The notes beneath the pieces were generated by a model that made no database searches, was not told the DNA's origin, and saw only the letters and a list, made by a program, of their open reading frames with translations. 64,000 nt of DNA from Globomyces pollinis-pini (Eukaryota; Chytridiomycota; Chytridiomycetes; Rhizophydiales; Globomycetaceae). A program made the position numbers and the translations under genes. The DNA lies in the NCBI GenBank assembly GCA_025399215.1, contig MU621122.1, positions 37,572-101,571 on the forward strand. The letters are read 5' to 3'. Below are positions 62,763 through 64,000 of this stretch, one piece after another (position 1 is the stretch's first letter; each line of letters begins with the position of its first letter).

Positions 62763-63236
62763 GGGAGCGATTAATTAAAGTAATTATATTGTAGGAACTT
62801 ATTCTGATGAATGTCGTCATCTTTTCAAATGCCAAAAATTTCGTAAAATAAGCCTAAGACCATCTCTTCTTTATAATCTTTAAATGAAGAGATGTATAGT
62901 GAATCAAGTTTCAGTCGAACATCTTTAGATGAGGAATCAATAAGGTTCAAATACATACAAGTATCCTACCATTTCGTGGGTATTTTATTCAATATTAATC
63001 AAAACACTAAAGAATGCCAATAGCGATAGATTCATTAGAAAATTGGATTAAAAAAGTTCTGTACGTGGATGAAATAACACTTTGTAAACAAAAGCCCCTA
63101 CTAAAACCTTGCATTATGTTGTTCATCTCGAAATGTAGAAAACAATAATATTATTATTCCAAGCATCATTTATGATAAAAACGCGCAAAAAAACAAATGG
63201 TTCACAAGCAATATGCCCAACATTTTCGTTGGTATT
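62763..63236. other. Intergenic with a duplicated ALDH 3' end
   Basis: Spacer between the receptor copy 2 start and the aldehyde dehydrogenase stop. It holds a 38-nt degenerate copy of the ALDH 3' terminus and an AAAACGCGCAAAA word at 63177. No gene seen. Confidence 0.5.
62970..63008 (-). repeat. Degenerate copy of the ALDH 3' coding end
   Basis: CATTTCGTGGGTATTTTATT and the following bases nearly repeat the sequence around the ALDH stop at about 63221-63260. A few mismatches and one indel. Probably a relic of a tandem copy of the neighbouring gene. Confidence 0.55.
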
Positions 63237-64000
63237 TTATTCGATATTGATCAAAACACTTTTCACTTGAGTGTATTCTTGAATGGCATATTCACCACAA
63301 TCGCGACCGTAACCCGACTCTTTATAACCACCAAATGGCATTTGGTCTTCGAAAACATTGTAGCAATTAGTCCAAACCGTTCCTGCGTCTAAAGCGTTGG
63401 ACACTTTCATAGCTGTTGTCAAGCTTGTGGTATGAACAGCTGCTGCCAATCCATAATTGGAATTGTTAGCACGTTCAATGACTTCTTGTGTTGTTTTGAA
63501 TTTTAGCTATCATAATCAATTGACCATTTCTAATCTTACTACACAGACCACTGGTCCAAAAACTTCTTTCTGAACAACGGGATTAGAGTCGTCTACATTT
63601 GTTATGACAGTTGGAGACATATAATATCCTTAAACGTTAAATTTCAGTCAATTACATACCTTTACGATCAATCTTATTTCCACCAAAAGATATGGTAGCA
63701 CCACTTGCACGAGCATCATCAATAAAGTTCATAATTGAATCCAATTGAATTTTATCAACAATAGGTCCTAATTCTGTATCTGAATCGAAAGGGTCTCCAA
63801 TTTTTATTTTCTTGGATTTTTCGATAAACTTTTGGATAAAGGAATCATAGATATCTTCATGAACAAATAGTCTACTGCCTGCACAACAGACTTGGCCTTA
63901 TCATTAATGAAATTGAACGCGAGTTACCTCCATTAAAATAGATCCCCAAATATGCTGCTTCAACTGCTTTATCTAAATTGGCATCTGGAAACACAATGTT
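63237..64000 (-). CDS. Aldehyde dehydrogenase, C-terminal part (5' end beyond window)
   Basis: Minus-strand gene cut by the window end. Exons encode, in order, [20 protein letters not shown], the catalytic-Cys region [63 protein letters not shown], and the end [28 protein letters not shown]...[13 protein letters not shown]. This is a class 1/2-type NAD(P)-dependent aldehyde dehydrogenase. The catalytic Cys is present. Introns are about 25-35 nt. Mitochondrial or cytosolic location cannot be told without the N-terminus. Confidence 0.92.

Overview
This is a eukaryotic nuclear fragment. It is AT-rich and gene-dense, with spliceosomal introns that are mostly only about 24-45 nt long (GT...TAG/CAG), and the standard genetic code fits every gene I could follow. 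Several genes point to a flagellated, early-diverging fungus or close relative (zoosporic chytrid, Rozella or aphelid grade). There is a Crh-type GH16 cell-wall transglycosylase with a GPI tail and a fungal-style COX4/COX5B. There are also a CYB5D1 orthologue and a JHY-like protein, both tied to cilia/flagella in other lineages, plus full-length muskelin, cactin, vigilin and SPT2. The lineage assignment is inference; I cannot name a species.

Layout. 1-4.6 kb: muskelin (5' end only in window), a p24/EMP24 cargo receptor, and a divergent pair COX5B / TMEM223-like (both mitochondrial, complex IV related) sharing a short promoter with telomere-like repeats. 4.6-12.4 kb: a gene-poor stretch with decayed DNA transposons (pogo-like and Tc1/mariner-like DDE fragments), one small two-exon gene and a possible decayed 7TM gene. 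12.4-25.2 kb: long-chain acyl-CoA synthetase, a Kazal protein, a tandem pair of 7-helix membrane proteins, CYB5D1, TSR1, two more Kazal proteins, and two tail-to-tail alpha/beta hydrolases of the HSL type. 25.4-33.8 kb: three tandem paralogues of a large cyclic-nucleotide-binding-domain protein. 34-43 kb: mitochondrial TyrRS (with a minisatellite inside an intron), SPT2, GINS subunit PSF1, an orphan 7TM protein, a 7TM receptor-like protein with a Cys-rich ectodomain, and MTAP (with an apparent single-base frameshift). 43-64 kb: Crh-type GH16, an AVT/SLC38 amino-acid transporter divergent from a many-KH vigilin, a large disordered protein, a JHY-like protein, a forkhead factor, cactin, an unknown protein, a second copy of the Cys-rich 7TM protein, and the C-terminal part of an aldehyde dehydrogenase running off the window end.

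The most noteworthy patterns are these: (i) an AAACGCGAAA-type element lying 10-50 nt upstream of the start codon of six genes, with a seventh copy farther upstream of MTAP; (ii) a family of receptor-like 7TM proteins with a conserved Cys-rich N-terminal domain that I do not recognise; (iii) the triplicated CNB-domain genes; (iv) telomere-like GGGTTA repeats next to start codons; and (v) an MTAP gene that needs a one-base correction to read through.

Exon boundaries were deduced by eye from splice signals, frame continuity and family conservation; start-to-stop spans are given, not individual exons. I found no convincing tRNA, rRNA, CRISPR array or bacterial-type operon.
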